This document shows positions 63,530 through 64,000 of a DNA stretch of 64,000 nt, piece by piece; position 1 is the stretch's first letter, and each line of letters starts with the position of its first letter. Both the position numbers and the translations under genes were made by a program. Under the pieces are notes generated by a model. That model ran no database searches and was not told the DNA's origin. It was given only the letters and a program-made list of their open reading frames with translations. Location of the stretch: contig CAICTM010000174.1 in assembly GCA_903772945.1 (NCBI GenBank), positions 1 through 64,000 on the forward strand, given 5' to 3'. Origin of the DNA: Seminavis robusta (lineage: Eukaryota; Bacillariophyta; Bacillariophyceae; Naviculales; Naviculaceae).

Positions 63530-64000
63530 CCTGATCTTCCAATAAAATCAAATCTTGCTACTAATACGCTTAGGAGAAGCTACAGAATCTGGTCACCTAT
63601 TAATAGCTGTAATGGCAGCACCGGTACCGGTACCTGCAATATTATGGATGATGGATGGGCATGCAACTGAAGAAGATAACAAAAACTAATGAGAGTGCGA
63701 ACAAAAATCTTTTGTTCCAATTGTATTTCTGGCATTTCTTCGAAGAAATGCCAGTCATTGGTGATTGGTCTGCCATCTCAACATCTCAACGCTGACGCAC
63801 GTGGTACTGATGTTATCCTCAACCCTATTGCTGATCTTAATGGTGGTATGGTGTGTGTACCGGTACCTGGTAGCAGTCATTGATCTCATTTATGTCCTTT
63901 TGGAGTCGGCGGATCTTAGCAACCCTCAGTGGCCATTGACCATTGACCATTTCATGATCACGACAGCCATCAAGTCAAGGCAGGTTAGTCTAGACTTCCT
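63530..64000. other. Upstream region of the EGF-repeat gene, no gene seen
   Basis: Contains ACCGGTACCGGTACC at 63620-63634 and an inverted repeat GGCATTTCTTCGAAGAAATGCC at 63731-63752 (11-bp arms with no loop), plus ACCGGTACC at 63858. No gene up to the window edge. Confidence 0.5.

Noticed and set aside
1-64000. tRNA or rRNA genes
   Set aside because: I looked for GGTTCGAAT-type T-loops with matching acceptor arms and for conserved rRNA cores and saw none.

Overview
The window looks like nuclear DNA from a photosynthetic stramenopile, most probably a pennate diatom (inference). The genes carry GT-AG introns, mostly 63-137 nt with one of 332 nt. Plastid-type presequences are present: a signal peptide followed by a Phe or Trp cleavage motif on the carotenoid isomerase-like protein and possibly on the pyridine-nucleotide oxidoreductase. 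The content includes FAS1 proteins, a STELLO-type glycosyltransferase, a DUF7796-like glycosyltransferase and many unknown proteins. Intergenic DNA is rich in the palindromic words ACCGGTAC and CTAGCTAG.

Layout. 1-1159 holds the 3' end of a FAD-dependent (TDA3-like) oxidoreductase. 1644-3031 is a decayed paralogue of the large disordered protein at 6572-10831. Between them, on the minus strand, lies a lambda/omega-like glutathione transferase (3485-4249) whose catalytic Cys codon is TGA, followed by a nested satellite (4356-5322). Then come an F-box-like protein (11154-12149), a TKL-like protein kinase (13314-14797), a small multi-pass SDH-cytochrome-b-like membrane protein (16143-16853) and a PHO88/SND3 protein fused to ankyrin repeats (17710-19127). 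A very young miniature LTR element (19659-20408) sits beside an inverted repeat. A four-domain FAS1 surface protein follows (20739-23370), then two poorly understood genes (23965-25932). 26632-30936 is a broken Ty3/Gypsy LTR element on the minus strand.

After a plastid CRTISO-like isomerase (31670-33460) comes a decayed tyrosine-recombinase (Crypton-like) element (33845-36362), a DUF7796-like glycosyltransferase (36681-38306) and a PIF/Harbinger transposon with its inverted repeats (38954-40849). Intact host genes then dominate: long-chain acyl-CoA synthetase (41717-44041), a double-RING coiled-coil protein (44455-46566), a STELLO/DUF288 glycosyltransferase (47339-50176) and a secreted Cys-rich protein (50771-51538). 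51991-54321 is a repeat-rich patch with a Penelope-like reverse transcriptase. The last two genes are a soluble-transhydrogenase-like flavoprotein with a C-terminal EF-hand pair (55980-58290) and a multi-pass membrane protein with EGF-like repeats (60524-63529).

There is no operon logic here; these are independently transcribed eukaryotic genes. The strongest lead is the glutathione transferase, where a single in-frame TGA replaces exactly the catalytic cysteine while the frame is intact on both sides for 254 codons: either a new selenocysteine enzyme or a very precise nonsense mutation. The two domain fusions (PHO88-ankyrin, transhydrogenase-EF hand) and the 750-bp element with identical 97-bp ends and a 5-bp target duplication also deserve follow-up. 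I recognised no tRNA, rRNA or CRISPR array. Exon boundaries were deduced by eye from splice sites and frame.
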